Notes: generated from the letters alone by a model not told the origin. A stretch of 64,000 nt of DNA from CBDIBC01 sp965276635 (GCA_965276635.1 CBDIBC010000004.1:1-64000), one strand, 5' to 3'. Shown: positions 52,577 through 61,588, numbered from the stretch's first letter. Program-made: numbers and translations.

Positions 52577-52590
52577 CGAACACGTGTTCG
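52577..52590 (+). promoter_or_regulatory. LexA-type SOS box upstream of imuA'-imuB
   Basis: CGAACACGTGTTCG is a perfect 14-bp palindrome with the CGAAC-N4-GTTCG layout of actinobacterial LexA boxes, followed by A as in the consensus. It lies 35 bp before the GTG of imuA'. DNA-damage control of the mutagenesis cassette is expected. Confidence 0.88.
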
Positions 52591-52624
52591 ACTTTCGGTT
52601 GTCGGTCTCACTACTGTCATCGGT

Positions 52625-53374
52625 GTGGGTTCGGTGCACACGACTGCGCGGCCGGGAGGTCGAGGTGCAGCCCTGGCCCACGAGCGGCTGATCGAGGTCG
52701 CCCCTGCTTGGGCCGATCTGCTGCCGGAACGAGGTGTGCGGCGGGGGAGCACGCTCGTCGTCGGCGCCGGCCCGACCGGTGGGGCTACCGCACTGGCCCT
52801 GTCATTGGTGGCGACGGCATCCCAGACCGGGGCATGGGGGGCGGCGGTGGGCGTCACGGACCTGGGTGTGGTGGCGGCCGCCCAGCTCGGCGTGGACCTG
52901 ACTCGCTTGGCGCTGGTGCCGCACCCGGGAGCGCGGTGGCCGGTCGTGGTGGCGGCCCTGCTCGAGAGCGTCGAGATCGTGGTGATGTGCCCACCGGGGC
53001 GGGTACGGCCGGCGGATGCCCGCACGCTGTCGGCCCGGACACGGGAGCGAGGTGGCCTGTTGGTGGTGCTCGAGGGGCCGCACCCGGCGGTTGTCTGGCC
53101 GCCCGGGGCGGATCTGCGCCTGGCGGTGACTGGGTCGACCTGGTCCGGCCTGGACCGTGGTCACGGCCATCTCCTGACCCGGCTGGTGGACGTGGTGGTC
53201 AGTGGCCGGCGCACCGGTGGGCAGGGGCGGCTAGGTCGGGTGTGGCTTCCGGGGCCCAGCGGTGGAGTCGAGCCGGTCCTGGCCGTCCCGGGAACCGAAA
53301 CCGGGGCGGCCGACAGAGGGGCGGCCGGCAGAGGGGTGGCCGAGCAGCGCTCGGTCGCGACGGGAACGAGGTAG
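52625..53374 (+). CDS. imuA: ImuA'-like RecA-fold accessory protein
   Basis: ImuA' is a RecA-like accessory needed for damage-induced mutagenesis by ImuB and DnaE2. The 249-residue protein has a degenerate P-loop (LVVGAGPTGGATALALSL instead of GxxxxGKT), then LGVVAAAQLGVDLTRLALVPHPGARWPVVVAALLESVEIVVM, where RecA homologs have the L1 region, and a Gly/Ala/Arg-rich tail. The loss of the Lys argues it does not hydrolyse ATP. Weak conservation makes sequence evidence alone thin; position 1 bp before imuB and behind an SOS box makes the call firm. The GTG at 52625 is the first start after the SOS box. Confidence 0.84.
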   Translation: MGSVHTTARPGGRGAALAHERLIEVAPAWADLLPERGVRRGSTLVVGAGPTGGATALALSLVATASQTGAWGAAVGVTDLGVVAAAQLGVDLTRLALVPHPGARWPVVVAALLESVEIVVMCPPGRVRPADARTLSARTRERGGLLVVLEGPHPAVVWPPGADLRLAVTGSTWSGLDRGHGHLLTRLVDVVVSGRRTGGQGRLGRVWLPGPSGGVEPVLAVPGTETGAADRGAAGRGVAEQRSVATGTR

Positions 53375-53375
53375 G

Positions 53376-55115
53376 GTGCGCGCTGCGGCGGCGGGGGAGC
53401 GGACCCTGGTGGTCCGCTACCCCGATTGGGCCGTGATCGCCGCCGGGTGGGCCGCGTCGGACCCGGTGGTGGTGGTCCAGCGAGGTGAGGTCGTGGCCTG
53501 CTCGGAGGCAGCACGGGCGGAGGGTGTGGTCCGGGGCATACGCGGCCGGGAGGCCCAGGCCCGTTGCCCGTCTGTGCACGTGGTGGGGGCCGATCCGGTG
53601 CGCGATCTTCGTGCGTGGGAACCCGCCGTCGCGGCCGTCGAAGCGTTGGCCCCGACGGTGGAGGTGGAGGTGGCTGGTGCGATCGCCCTGCCGACGAGGG
53701 GGCCGTCGCGCTATTTCGGGGGTGACCGGCCGCTGGCCGACCGGATCGCCGCGGCAGTCGATGCTGTCGTCACCGCCGGAATGGCAGCCCCCGCAGTGCC
53801 GCCTGCCTTCCCGGCGGTGTGCGTCGGTGTGGCGGACGGACGCTTCGCCGCGTTCCTGGCGTCCCGGCACGACAGGGAGCACCGTGTCAGGGGGCACCGT
53901 TCCCGGGAGCAGGGTTTTGCGGTCACCGTCCTGCCGCCAGGAGCGAGCCGGCAGTGGCTGGCGCCCATCTCCCTGACGACGTTGACGTACCACGACCCGG
54001 TCTTCAGGGATCTGGTGGACCTCCTCGCCCGTCTGGGTATCCGGACCCTCGAGGACCTGGCCCAGCTCCCCCTGCCGGATGTTCTGGCCCGGTTCGGCCC
54101 GACCGGGGTCGTTGCCCATCGTTTGGCCCAGGGTCACGACGAGCGACCTTTGATGGCGCGCACCCCGCCTCCCGACCTGACCGTGTCCACCGAGATCGAT
54201 CCGCCGACGGATCGGGTGGACACCGCTGCCTTCGTGGCCAAGGGCCTGGCTGCCGAGCTGCACGATCGGCTGGAAGCCCTGGGCCTGGCATGCACTCGCG
54301 TCGCGGTCGAAGCCGAGACCGAGCACGGCGAGCAGCTCAGCCGGCTGTGGCGCCACGACGGAGCGCTCGGCGCGGCCGAGATCGCCGAGCGGGTGCGCTG
54401 GCAGCTGGACGGGTGGTTGCACGAGCGCGCCCACATCTCGGGGGGCCTGACCCTGCTGCGGCTCCGTCCCGACGAGGTGCGCCCCGACCATGGCCAGCAG
54501 CTGCGTTTCTGGGGTGGGTCCACCATGACCGACCATCGAGTGGCGCGAGCCCTGGCCCGTGTTCAGGGGATGCTCGGCCCCGACGCAGTGGCCACCGCCC
54601 TTATCGGAGGCGGCCGGGACCCACTCCGCCAGGTCCGACTGGTCCCCTGGGGGCACGCTGATCCGCACGCTGTACCAACGCCGCGGTCATCGTCGCCTTC
54701 CTCGTCACCTTCCTCGTCGCCCACGGCCGATCGGCGTGGCGCTCGAGCGCACCAACCTGGTCCGGTCACCAAGAACGCAGACGGGCCGGCGCCGTGGCCC
54801 GGTCGTCTTCCCGGACCGGCTCCCGCACTGGTGCATGTCGCGCCCCGACCTGTCGAGCTACGCGACGAGCGCGGTTCGCCGGTGACCGTCACCGGGCGGG
54901 GTGTGGTGAGCGGTGACCCGGCGGCTATCTCGGTGGCGGGCGCGGCCTGGGAGAAGCTGCAGGCATGGGCTGGGCCGTGGCCGGTGGACGAGCGGTGGTG
55001 GGCCGGCGCCGCCCGGCAGCGCCAGGCTCGGTTCCAGGTCGTCCTCCCCGACGGCCGCGCCCACCTGATCGTCCGAGACGCCGGGCGATGGTGGATGACG
55101 GCCACCTACGACTGA
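53376..55115 (+). CDS. imuB: ImuB, Y-family-like polymerase homolog without catalytic residues
   Basis: ImuB bridges DnaE2 and the sliding clamp. The 579-residue protein has the Y-family fold but not its active site: where DinB reads HVDMDAFFAS it has VVRYPDWAVIAAGW, and the palm acidic pair is not seen (LALPTRGPSRYFGGD). Later come the finger/thumb region (DLLARLGIRTLEDLAQLPLPDVLARFG) and the ImuB C-terminal domain (ISGGLTLLRLRPDEV). A Ser-Pro-rich tract (SSSPSSSPSSSPT, near residue 440) precedes the C-terminal part. The GTG at 53376 follows the imuA' stop by 1 bp. Confidence 0.92.
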   Translation: MRAAAAGERTLVVRYPDWAVIAAGWAASDPVVVVQRGEVVACSEAARAEGVVRGIRGREAQARCPSVHVVGADPVRDLRAWEPAVAAVEALAPTVEVEVAGAIALPTRGPSRYFGGDRPLADRIAAAVDAVVTAGMAAPAVPPAFPAVCVGVADGRFAAFLASRHDREHRVRGHRSREQGFAVTVLPPGASRQWLAPISLTTLTYHDPVFRDLVDLLARLGIRTLEDLAQLPLPDVLARFGPTGVVAHRLAQGHDERPLMARTPPPDLTVSTEIDPPTDRVDTAAFVAKGLAAELHDRLEALGLACTRVAVEAETEHGEQLSRLWRHDGALGAAEIAERVRWQLDGWLHERAHISGGLTLLRLRPDEVRPDHGQQLRFWGGSTMTDHRVARALARVQGMLGPDAVATALIGGGRDPLRQVRLVPWGHADPHAVPTPRSSSPSSSPSSSPTADRRGARAHQPGPVTKNADGPAPWPGRLPGPAPALVHVAPRPVELRDERGSPVTVTGRGVVSGDPAAISVAGAAWEKLQAWAGPWPVDERWWAGAARQRQARFQVVLPDGRAHLIVRDAGRWWMTATYD

Positions 55116-55141
55116 TTACTTCTTACTTCTGGCTTCGGGCG

Positions 55142-55948
55142 CTACCGCGAGCTGGCGGGTGATCCTACCTGGTTCGCACGCCACCAGCGCCGCGCCCGGG
55201 GCACCAACCGCTCGGCGGCCAGCGTGGCCATCGCGGTGGTGAGGAGGCCGGCGATCACGTCGGCGACGAAGTGGTTCCCGGTGGAGAGCACGGCCACGCC
55301 GGTGGCCAGTGGGTAGGCCCACACCAGCCAAGCCCAGCGGTGGCCCCGCCACAGACGCCACATGGCCAGCCCACTCCATGCCGCCCACGCCATGTGCAGC
55401 GACGGCATGGCGGCCAGCTCGTTGGCCGAGCTGGCCAGGGAGCTGCCCGCCCCGAAGGCGTCCGATACCGAGACCACGTCGACGAAGCCGGCGCCGGGCA
55501 ACAGGCGTGGCGGGGCGAGCGGATAGAGCCAGAACACCACGAAGCCGATGATGTTCACCAGGATCAGGCTGTTGCGCAGGGGGCGGTACAGATCTTGCCG
55601 GTGCCACCACAGCCAGGCCACCACGGCGAAGGTCACGACGAAGTGGGCGTTGTCGTAGTAGTCGGAGACCCACAGGGCCAGGGTGTGGTGACCGGCCAGC
55701 CAGTGATCCATGGGCCGCTCGGGGTCGAGGTGCAGCACCTGCTCGAGGTGGTAGAGGCCGTGAGCGTGGGCGACCGCCTGAATCTGGCGGACGGGCGCCA
55801 GGTTGTTGATGGCGTCGTACACCCAGCACAGCCACACCACGACCAGGACCTCGATCCACCAACGGGATCGCTTCGGTCCTTCGCCGAGCGCGTCGTCGAT
55901 CAGCGGCGCAGCGCACTCGGCCGCCCCGGAATGGGTCGCAACAGACAT
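55142..55948 (-). CDS. PAP2-family membrane phosphatase
   Basis: A 268-residue integral membrane protein with about six hydrophobic segments and the PAP2 motifs: LRNSLILVNIIGFVVFWLYPLAPPRLLPG for the first region, AAMPSLHMAWAAWSG with the catalytic His, and GNHFVADVIAGLL with the second His. This pattern matches the inositol-phosphoceramide/phosphatidylinositol-phosphate synthase-like group, but the substrate is not fixed. It sits between imuB and the amidase on the opposite strand and is converging with imuB (27 bp). No link to SOS function is apparent. Confidence 0.9.
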   Translation of the reverse strand: MSVATHSGAAECAAPLIDDALGEGPKRSRWWIEVLVVVWLCWVYDAINNLAPVRQIQAVAHAHGLYHLEQVLHLDPERPMDHWLAGHHTLALWVSDYYDNAHFVVTFAVVAWLWWHRQDLYRPLRNSLILVNIIGFVVFWLYPLAPPRLLPGAGFVDVVSVSDAFGAGSSLASSANELAAMPSLHMAWAAWSGLAMWRLWRGHRWAWLVWAYPLATGVAVLSTGNHFVADVIAGLLTTAMATLAAERLVPRARRWWRANQVGSPASSR

Positions 55949-55970
55949 GAAACGAGCATTCTAGGAGGTG

Positions 55971-57155
55971 TCAATCGCCGATAGCGGCTTCGATCACTGC
56001 CGCCGTGGCCACCAGCAGCTCCTCGCCGCCAGGCGGTCCGATGAGTTGCAGGCTGGCCGGGAACCCGCCCGTGGTCGGGATCGGCAGGGCCAGTGCGGGG
56101 ACACCGGCCAGGTTGGCGGGCATGGTCAGGCGCCGGTGCGTCATCGATGCCGCATCATCGAGGCGCGGCGGGAGCGTGCGCAGCGTCGGCAGGGCCAGCA
56201 CTGCGCCGCCGGCCAGGGCGGCCCGCAGCTCGCCGTCCGCCCAGCGCCGGCCGACCTGGCCGGCCTCCTCCGCCTGCGCCGGCTGCAGCCGGGCTCCCGC
56301 CTCGAGCCGGGCGGCCACCTGCGCGCTCAGTCCGCCGGCGCGGGCCAGGGCGCCGTCCACCTCCCACGCCTCGTAGGCGAGCAGCACCATCCCGGCATCG
56401 GTGACCCGTGACCACCCAGGGAGCGGCCTCGGGACCACTGCGATGCCGGACTCGGCCAGCGCCCGGTCCACGGCGTCGTCGACGGCGGCGTCAACCGCGA
56501 CGTCGGCGGGCAGCACCACCCGGCCGATCTGCGGCGCCGGCGACCCGCCCGGCGCGAAGCCCGGCTCGAGCAGGCGCATGCCCACCACGACCCCCGCCAC
56601 GTCGGCTGCCATCGGCCCGATCGTGTCCAGGGACGGGGCGAGCGCCCACACGCCCGCCGACGGCACCCGGTCCCGGGTCGTCTTGAGGCCGGCCACGCCG
56701 CAACACGCCGCCGGTATGCGGATCGATCCCCCCGTGTCACTGCCCAGCGCCACGTGCGCCGCCCCCGTGGCCACCGCCACCGCAGACCCACTCGACGAAC
56801 CGCCCACCACCCGGCCGGGGTCGATCGGGTTCGTCGGGTCGCCGAACCACGGGTTCGAGCCGGTGACGCCGTAGGCCAGCTCGTTGAGGTTGGTCTTGCC
56901 CACGATGCGAACCCGGCCGGCGGCCTCGGCGGCGCGTATGCCGGAGAGGCACGCGGCGTCGACCATCGCCGGAGCGGCCTTCTCCGCTACCGCCCGGCTG
57001 CCGGCCGTGGTCACCACGCCGGCCATGTCGATCAGGTCCTTCACCGCTATCGGGAGGCCAGGCACCCGGAGGCCAGGCACCCCGACGGCAGGTCCATCCT
57101 CCCCGAACCGCACGATGAACGTGCTGGTATCGGACGGCGTCCACGCCTCGGCCAT
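55971..57155 (-). CDS. Amidase-signature family hydrolase
   Basis: The 394-residue enzyme has the Ser-cisSer-Lys triad of amidases: PIAVKDLIDMAGVVTTAGS supplies Lys, RVVGGSSSGSAVAVA the cis-Ser and LGSDTGGSIRIPAACCGVAGLK the nucleophile. The cysteine-rich GatA tail is missing and gatB/C are absent, so it is not the tRNA-dependent amidotransferase. Such enzymes hydrolyse small amides; the substrate is unknown. The ATG at 57155 starts the conserved domain. Its upstream region faces the dnaE2 promoter (164 bp). Confidence 0.92.
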   Translation of the reverse strand: MAEAWTPSDTSTFIVRFGEDGPAVGVPGLRVPGLPIAVKDLIDMAGVVTTAGSRAVAEKAAPAMVDAACLSGIRAAEAAGRVRIVGKTNLNELAYGVTGSNPWFGDPTNPIDPGRVVGGSSSGSAVAVATGAAHVALGSDTGGSIRIPAACCGVAGLKTTRDRVPSAGVWALAPSLDTIGPMAADVAGVVVGMRLLEPGFAPGGSPAPQIGRVVLPADVAVDAAVDDAVDRALAESGIAVVPRPLPGWSRVTDAGMVLLAYEAWEVDGALARAGGLSAQVAARLEAGARLQPAQAEEAGQVGRRWADGELRAALAGGAVLALPTLRTLPPRLDDAASMTHRRLTMPANLAGVPALALPIPTTGGFPASLQLIGPPGGEELLVATAAVIEAAIGD

Positions 57156-57292
57156 GGCCCACGACGGTAGCCCGGCTCCCTCGCATGCGGACCCTGGATG
57201 TCCTCCGTGCCAGCGTCGATCTGCAGCACCTTGCGTCGCGGGCCAGCTGCTCCACCTTGAACTCGGGATGCCAGACGATACCAGTGGTGTAT

Positions 57293-57306
57293 CGAACATA
57301 TGTTCG
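57293..57306 (+). promoter_or_regulatory. LexA-type SOS box at the dnaE2 start
   Basis: CGAACATATGTTCG is a perfect 14-bp palindrome, CGAAC-N4-GTTCG, preceded by T and followed by G. It lies 14 bp before the dnaE2 ATG at 57320, so LexA would cover the transcription start. The short gap suggests a leaderless or near-leaderless mRNA. Confidence 0.92.
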
Positions 57307-57319
57307 GTACACTGAGAGC

Positions 57320-60300
57320 ATGGGGTGGAAGAATCCGCCGGTCCCGTGGTCCGAGCTCGAAGCGACGCTGTCCGACCGGACCCGGCCGTTCCCGTCGCAG
57401 GGCGATGGTGGGGACAGCCCGGCGTGGTCCTACAAGCGGCCGTCCTACCAGGTGCCGGTGGACCCGCCCCGGCGCCGCCCGAGCCGGACCCCCTACGCCG
57501 AGCTGCACTGCCACTCGAACTTCAGCTTCCTCGACGGGGCGTCGCACCCTGAGGAGCTGGCCGAGGAGGCCGTCCGCCTGGGGCTGGAGGCGTTGGCGTT
57601 GACCGACCACGACGGCCTGTACGGCGTGGTGCGCTTCGCCGAGGCGGCAGCCGCAGTGGGCCTGCCGACCGTGTTCGGCGCCGAGCTGTCACTCGGGTTG
57701 ACCAGGCCGCAGAACGGGGTGGCCGATCCCGAGGGCGACCACGTGCTGATCCTGGCCCGCGACGCCACTGGCTACACGCGCCTTTGCCAGGCCCTGTCTC
57801 ACTCCCACTTGGAGGGGCGAGAGAAGGGCCGGCCGGTGATCGACCTGGACACGCTCGCCACCATCGGTGGAGGTGCAGTGGGCAAAGGGGGCGGGGCCAG
57901 CGGCACGGACCACTGGCTGGTCCTCACCGGGTGCCGCAAGGGCGCCGTGCCCCGTGCCCTGCTCGAGGCCGGACCGGCGCGGGCAGCCGTGGCCCTGGCC
58001 GGCATGCAGGAGCGGTTCGGTGCCGCCAACGTGGTGGTGGAGCTGTGGGCCCACGGCGACCCGATCGACTCGGCGCGCAACGACGCCCTGGCCGACCTGG
58101 CCTACCGGGCCGGCGCCGAGGTGGTGGCCACCAACAACGTGCACTACCACGTCCCGGGCCGCCAGCGCCTGGCCGGAGCGTTGGCCGCCGTGCGGGCCCG
58201 GCGCAGCCTGGACGACATGGACGGATGGCTGCCGCCGGGACCGTCAGCCCACCTGCGTAGCGGTGACGAGCAGTCTGTGTGGTTCAGGCGCTATCCGGGA
58301 GTCGTCGAGCGAGCTGCGGAGTTGGGTCGGGCCTGCGCCTTCGATCTGGCCCTCGTCGCCCCCCGCCTGCCGCCGTGGCCGACACCGGAGGGGCACAGCG
58401 AGATGAGCTGGTTGCGGCACCTGACCGAGGAGGGCGGCCGGCGCCGCTACGGCCCCCGCGCCGCGCCCAACCATCCCGGGGCGTGGGCCCAGATCGATCA
58501 CGAGCTGGACATGATCGAGCGCTTGGAGTTCCCCGGCTACTTCCTGATCGTCTGGGACATCGTGGAGTTCTGCCGCCGCCACGACATCTACTGCCAGGGT
58601 CGGGGTTCGGCCGCCAACTCCGCCGTTTGCTACGCGCTGGGGATCACCAACGTCGATGCCGTCGCCCTGGGCCTGCTCTTCGAGCGCTTCCTCTCCCCTG
58701 AGCGAGACGGGCCGCCCGACATCGACATCGACATCGAGAGCGGGCGGCGGGAGGAGGCCATCCAGTACGTGTACGGCCGCTACGGGCGGGGCTGCGCCGC
58801 GCAGGTGGCCAACGTCGTCACCTACCGGCCCAAGTCCGCCGTCCGCGACATGGGCAAGGCACTGGGGGCAGCCCCCGGCCAGCTCGACGCCTGGTCCAAG
58901 CAGGTCGACGCCTGGGGGCCCCTGGCGGTCACCGCGTCGCAGGATTCGCCGACCTCCGGTCGGGCAGACAGCTCAGACATCCCGGCGCCGGTCATGGCCC
59001 TGGCCCGGGAGGTAGAGCACTTCCCCCGCCACCTGGGCATCCACTCCGGCGGGATGGTTATCTGCGACCGACCGGTGTCGGAGGTGTGCCCGGTGGAGTG
59101 GGCCCGCATGGCCGACCGCAGCGTCCTGCAGTGGGACAAGGACGACTGCGCCCGCGCCGGCCTGGTCAAGTTCGACATGCTCGGCCTGGGCATGCTGACG
59201 GTCCTGCACGCCACCGTCGACCACGTACGAGACTTCCACGGCGTCTCGGTGGACCTGGCCGATCTGCCGAGGGAGGACCCCGAGGTGTACGAGATGCTGA
59301 GCCGGGCCGACTCGGTCGGGGTGTTCCAGGTGGAGAGCCGGGCCCAGATGGCCACCCTGCCCCGGCTCAAGCCCCGGACGTTCTACGACCTGGTGGTGGA
59401 GGTCGCCCTCATCCGCCCCGGCCCCATCCAGGGCGGTTCGGTCCACCCCTACATCCGCCGGCGGAACGGCGCCGAGCGCGTCACCTATCTGCATCCGTTG
59501 CTGGAGCGCAGTCTGGCCAAGACGCTCGGGGTGCCGCTGTTCCAGGAGCAGCTCATGCAGATGGCCATCGACGTGGCCGGCTTCAGCCCGGCCGACTCCG
59601 ACCAGCTGCGCCGGGCCATGGGCTCCAAGCGCAGCGTGGAGAAGATGCAGGAGCTGCGCGCCCGGCTGTACGAGGGGATGGCCGAGCGGGGAATCGTCGG
59701 CGACGTGGCCGACCAGATCTACGACAAGCTGGTGGCCTTCGCCAACTTCGGCTTCCCCGAGAGCCACTCGGTCAGCTTCGCCCACCTGGTGTACTCGTCG
59801 GCCTGGATGAAGCTGCGGTACCCGGCTGCGTTCTGCGCCGGCCTGCTCGACGGCCAGCCCATGGGGTTCTGGTCGCCGCAGACCCTGGTGGCCGACGCCC
59901 GCCGCCACGGGGTCGTCGTCCGGGGTCCCGACGTCAACGTGAGCCGGGCCACGGCGCGCTTGGAAGCATGCCCGTCGAGCTGCGGCGGGGCGGCAGTGCG
60001 ACTGGGACTGGGGTCGGTGCGCCACATCGGGCCCGAGGTCGCCGCCCGGCTGGCGGCGGGGGCTCCGTACGGGGACGTGGAGGACCTGGTGCGCCGCGGT
60101 GGCCTCACCGGACCGCAGGCCGAAGCCCTGGCCACCGCCGGGGCGCTGGGGTCGCTGGGCCCGAGCGGGGGGCAGGGCCGGAGCGGCCCGTCGAGCGGGG
60201 GGCTGGGCCCGAGCGGCCCGTCGAGCGGGGGGCTGGGCCGGAGCGGCCCGTCGAGCGGGAAGCAGGGCCTGTCGCGGCGAGAGGCGCTGTGGGCTGCCGG

Positions 60301-60811
60301 GGCGGTGACCGCCTACCGCGACGGGGGGGACGGTGGGCGCCCGCGCCGGCTGCCCGGCGTGGTCACCGGGGTGACGCCGCCACCGCTGCCGACCATGGAT
60401 CCCGTCGAGGTGAACCGGGCCGACCTGTGGGCCACCGGCCTGTCTCCCGATAGCTATCCCACCGAGTTCGTCCGCGCCGACCTGGCTGCCGGCGGGGTGG
60501 TGACCGCGGCGGGCCTGGTGGATGTGCCCGGCGGGGCCCGGGTGACCGTCGCCGGGGTGGTCACCCATCGCCAGCGGCCGGCGACGGCGCAGGGGGTGAC
60601 GTTCCTCAACCTGGAGGACGAGACCGGCCTGGTGAACGTGGTGTGCGCCCGGGGGGTGTGGGACCGCCACCGTCGGGTGGCCCGCTCGGCGCCGGCCCTG
60701 ATCGTCGACGGCCGCCTGGAGCGGGTGGAGACGGTGATCAACATCGTGGCCGAGCGCATCCGGGTCCTGTCCCTGCCGCCCACCGCCCTGCACTCCCGTG
60801 ACTTCCGTTGA
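57320..60811 (+). CDS. dnaE2: Error-prone DNA polymerase DnaE2
   Basis: DnaE2 is a C-family polymerase used for translesion synthesis with ImuA' and ImuB. The 1163-residue protein has the PHP domain first (ELHCHSNFSFLDGASHPEEL, ALTDHDGLYG), then the polymerase core: GRGSAANSAVCYALGIT, the catalytic aspartates in PDIDIDIESGRR near residue 470, and FQEQLMQMAIDVAGFSPADSDQLRRAMGSKR. The end includes a helix-hairpin-helix (LVRRGGLTGPQAEAL), a variable linker, and an OB-fold (VTVAGVVTHRQRPATAQGVTFLNLEDETG). The ATG at 57320 follows the SOS box. It lacks the long C-terminal tau-binding part of replicative DnaE1, as expected of DnaE2. Confidence 0.96.
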   Translation: MGWKNPPVPWSELEATLSDRTRPFPSQGDGGDSPAWSYKRPSYQVPVDPPRRRPSRTPYAELHCHSNFSFLDGASHPEELAEEAVRLGLEALALTDHDGLYGVVRFAEAAAAVGLPTVFGAELSLGLTRPQNGVADPEGDHVLILARDATGYTRLCQALSHSHLEGREKGRPVIDLDTLATIGGGAVGKGGGASGTDHWLVLTGCRKGAVPRALLEAGPARAAVALAGMQERFGAANVVVELWAHGDPIDSARNDALADLAYRAGAEVVATNNVHYHVPGRQRLAGALAAVRARRSLDDMDGWLPPGPSAHLRSGDEQSVWFRRYPGVVERAAELGRACAFDLALVAPRLPPWPTPEGHSEMSWLRHLTEEGGRRRYGPRAAPNHPGAWAQIDHELDMIERLEFPGYFLIVWDIVEFCRRHDIYCQGRGSAANSAVCYALGITNVDAVALGLLFERFLSPERDGPPDIDIDIESGRREEAIQYVYGRYGRGCAAQVANVVTYRPKSAVRDMGKALGAAPGQLDAWSKQVDAWGPLAVTASQDSPTSGRADSSDIPAPVMALAREVEHFPRHLGIHSGGMVICDRPVSEVCPVEWARMADRSVLQWDKDDCARAGLVKFDMLGLGMLTVLHATVDHVRDFHGVSVDLADLPREDPEVYEMLSRADSVGVFQVESRAQMATLPRLKPRTFYDLVVEVALIRPGPIQGGSVHPYIRRRNGAERVTYLHPLLERSLAKTLGVPLFQEQLMQMAIDVAGFSPADSDQLRRAMGSKRSVEKMQELRARLYEGMAERGIVGDVADQIYDKLVAFANFGFPESHSVSFAHLVYSSAWMKLRYPAAFCAGLLDGQPMGFWSPQTLVADARRHGVVVRGPDVNVSRATARLEACPSSCGGAAVRLGLGSVRHIGPEVAARLAAGAPYGDVEDLVRRGGLTGPQAEALATAGALGSLGPSGGQGRSGPSSGGLGPSGPSSGGLGRSGPSSGKQGLSRREALWAAGAVTAYRDGGDGGRPRRLPGVVTGVTPPPLPTMDPVEVNRADLWATGLSPDSYPTEFVRADLAAGGVVTAAGLVDVPGGARVTVAGVVTHRQRPATAQGVTFLNLEDETGLVNVVCARGVWDRHRRVARSAPALIVDGRLERVETVINIVAERIRVLSLPPTALHSRDFR
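60163..60270 (+). repeat. 30-bp in-frame tandem repeat in dnaE2
   Basis: Three full copies (60181-60210, 60211-60240, 60241-60270) plus a partial copy from 60163 encode repeats of the decapeptide SGPSSGGLG with P or R in last place. This makes a Gly/Ser linker between the helix-hairpin-helix and the OB-fold. The unit is a multiple of three, so copy number can vary without breaking the frame. Confidence 0.92.
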
Positions 60812-60832
60812 TGCCGCCCTGCTGCTCGGGTC

Positions 60833-60884
60833 GATCTCGGGACCAGTGGTCACTATGTTCGGCTGGGGCGAACATACTGACCAC
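60833..60884 (+). repeat. Dispersed hairpin element, copy 2 (after dnaE2)
   Basis: GATCTCGGGACCAGTGGTCA (60833-60852) matches the copy at 6549-6568 in 19 of 20 bases. It is followed by a 16-bp inverted repeat with one mismatch: GTGGTCACTATGTTCG (60846-60861), a 7-base loop, and CGAACATACTGACCAC (60869-60884). Both copies hold GTTCG then CGAAC, the reverse order of a LexA box. It lies 22 bp after the dnaE2 stop and 100 bp before tag, so it could shape the 3' end of the dnaE2 mRNA. Confidence 0.82.
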
Positions 60885-60988
60885 CGCTCCCGGTCCGGGG
60901 CTGCCCGGTCCGGGGCCGGGGCCCCCCGCCCGGCCGGCTGGCCACGCTGGCTCCGGCACCGGCCTGGTCGGCGGGCTACGGTTCCCCC

Positions 60989-61552
60989 GTGGTGCGGTGC
61001 GGCTGGGCGGGTGATTGGCCGCCGATGATCGCCTACCACGACGACGAGTGGGGTGCCCCGACCCGCGACGACCGCGACCTGTTCGAGCTGCTGGTTCTCG
61101 AGGGCGCCCAGGCCGGCCTGTCGTGGCGGACCGTCCTCGACCGTCGCGAGGGCTACCGGCGGGCGTTCCACCACTTCGACCCCGAGCGGGTGGCGGCCAT
61201 GACCGAGGCCGAGCAGCAGGTGCTGCTGGCCGATCCCGGCATCATCCGCAACCGGGCCAAGGTGGCCAGCGCGGTGAGCAACGCCGCCGCCTTCATCGAT
61301 CTGGCTGCCACCCACGGCACGTTCTCGGCGTACCTGTGGGCGTGGGTGGATGGTCAGCCGATCGTGAACAGGTGGAGGTCGGCGGCCCAGGTCCCGGCGG
61401 CCACGGACCTGTCCACCGCCGTGAGCCGGGACCTGGGCCGGCGGGGCTTCCGCTTCGTGGGGCCGACCATCGTCTACGCCTACCTGCAGTCGGCGGGCCT
61501 GGTGATGGACCACCTCACCAGCTGCTTCCGGTGGGACCAGCTGGCGGCCTGA
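60989..61552 (+). CDS. tag: DNA-3-methyladenine glycosylase I
   Basis: Tag removes 3-methyladenine from alkylated DNA. The protein (187 residues) has the family pattern RCGWAGDWPPMIAYHDDEWGAPTRDDRDLFELLVLEGAQAGLSW, the DPGIIRNRAKVASAVSNA helix-hairpin-helix region, and GRRGFRFVGPTIVYAYLQSAGLVMDH with the C-terminal Cys (LTSCFRW). An N-terminal Cys and the C-terminal His/Cys can form the zinc site. The GTG at 60989 is used. It follows dnaE2 and its hairpin by 177 bp; a base-excision gene beside SOS polymerase fits damage repair. Confidence 0.95.
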   Translation: MVRCGWAGDWPPMIAYHDDEWGAPTRDDRDLFELLVLEGAQAGLSWRTVLDRREGYRRAFHHFDPERVAAMTEAEQQVLLADPGIIRNRAKVASAVSNAAAFIDLAATHGTFSAYLWAWVDGQPIVNRWRSAAQVPAATDLSTAVSRDLGRRGFRFVGPTIVYAYLQSAGLVMDHLTSCFRWDQLAA

Positions 61553-61588
61553 AGGAACCAGCTGCCCGTTCGGTGGCAGTCTGGATCG

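Noticed and set aside
55971..57155. GatA subunit of Asp/Glu-tRNA amidotransferase
   Set aside because: The amidase lacks gatB and gatC neighbours and is too short (394 residues) for typical GatA.
60846..60884. LexA box in the hairpin element after dnaE2
   Set aside because: The half-sites are GTTCG then CGAAC with a 7-base spacer, the reverse of the LexA layout. The same applies to the copy near herA.
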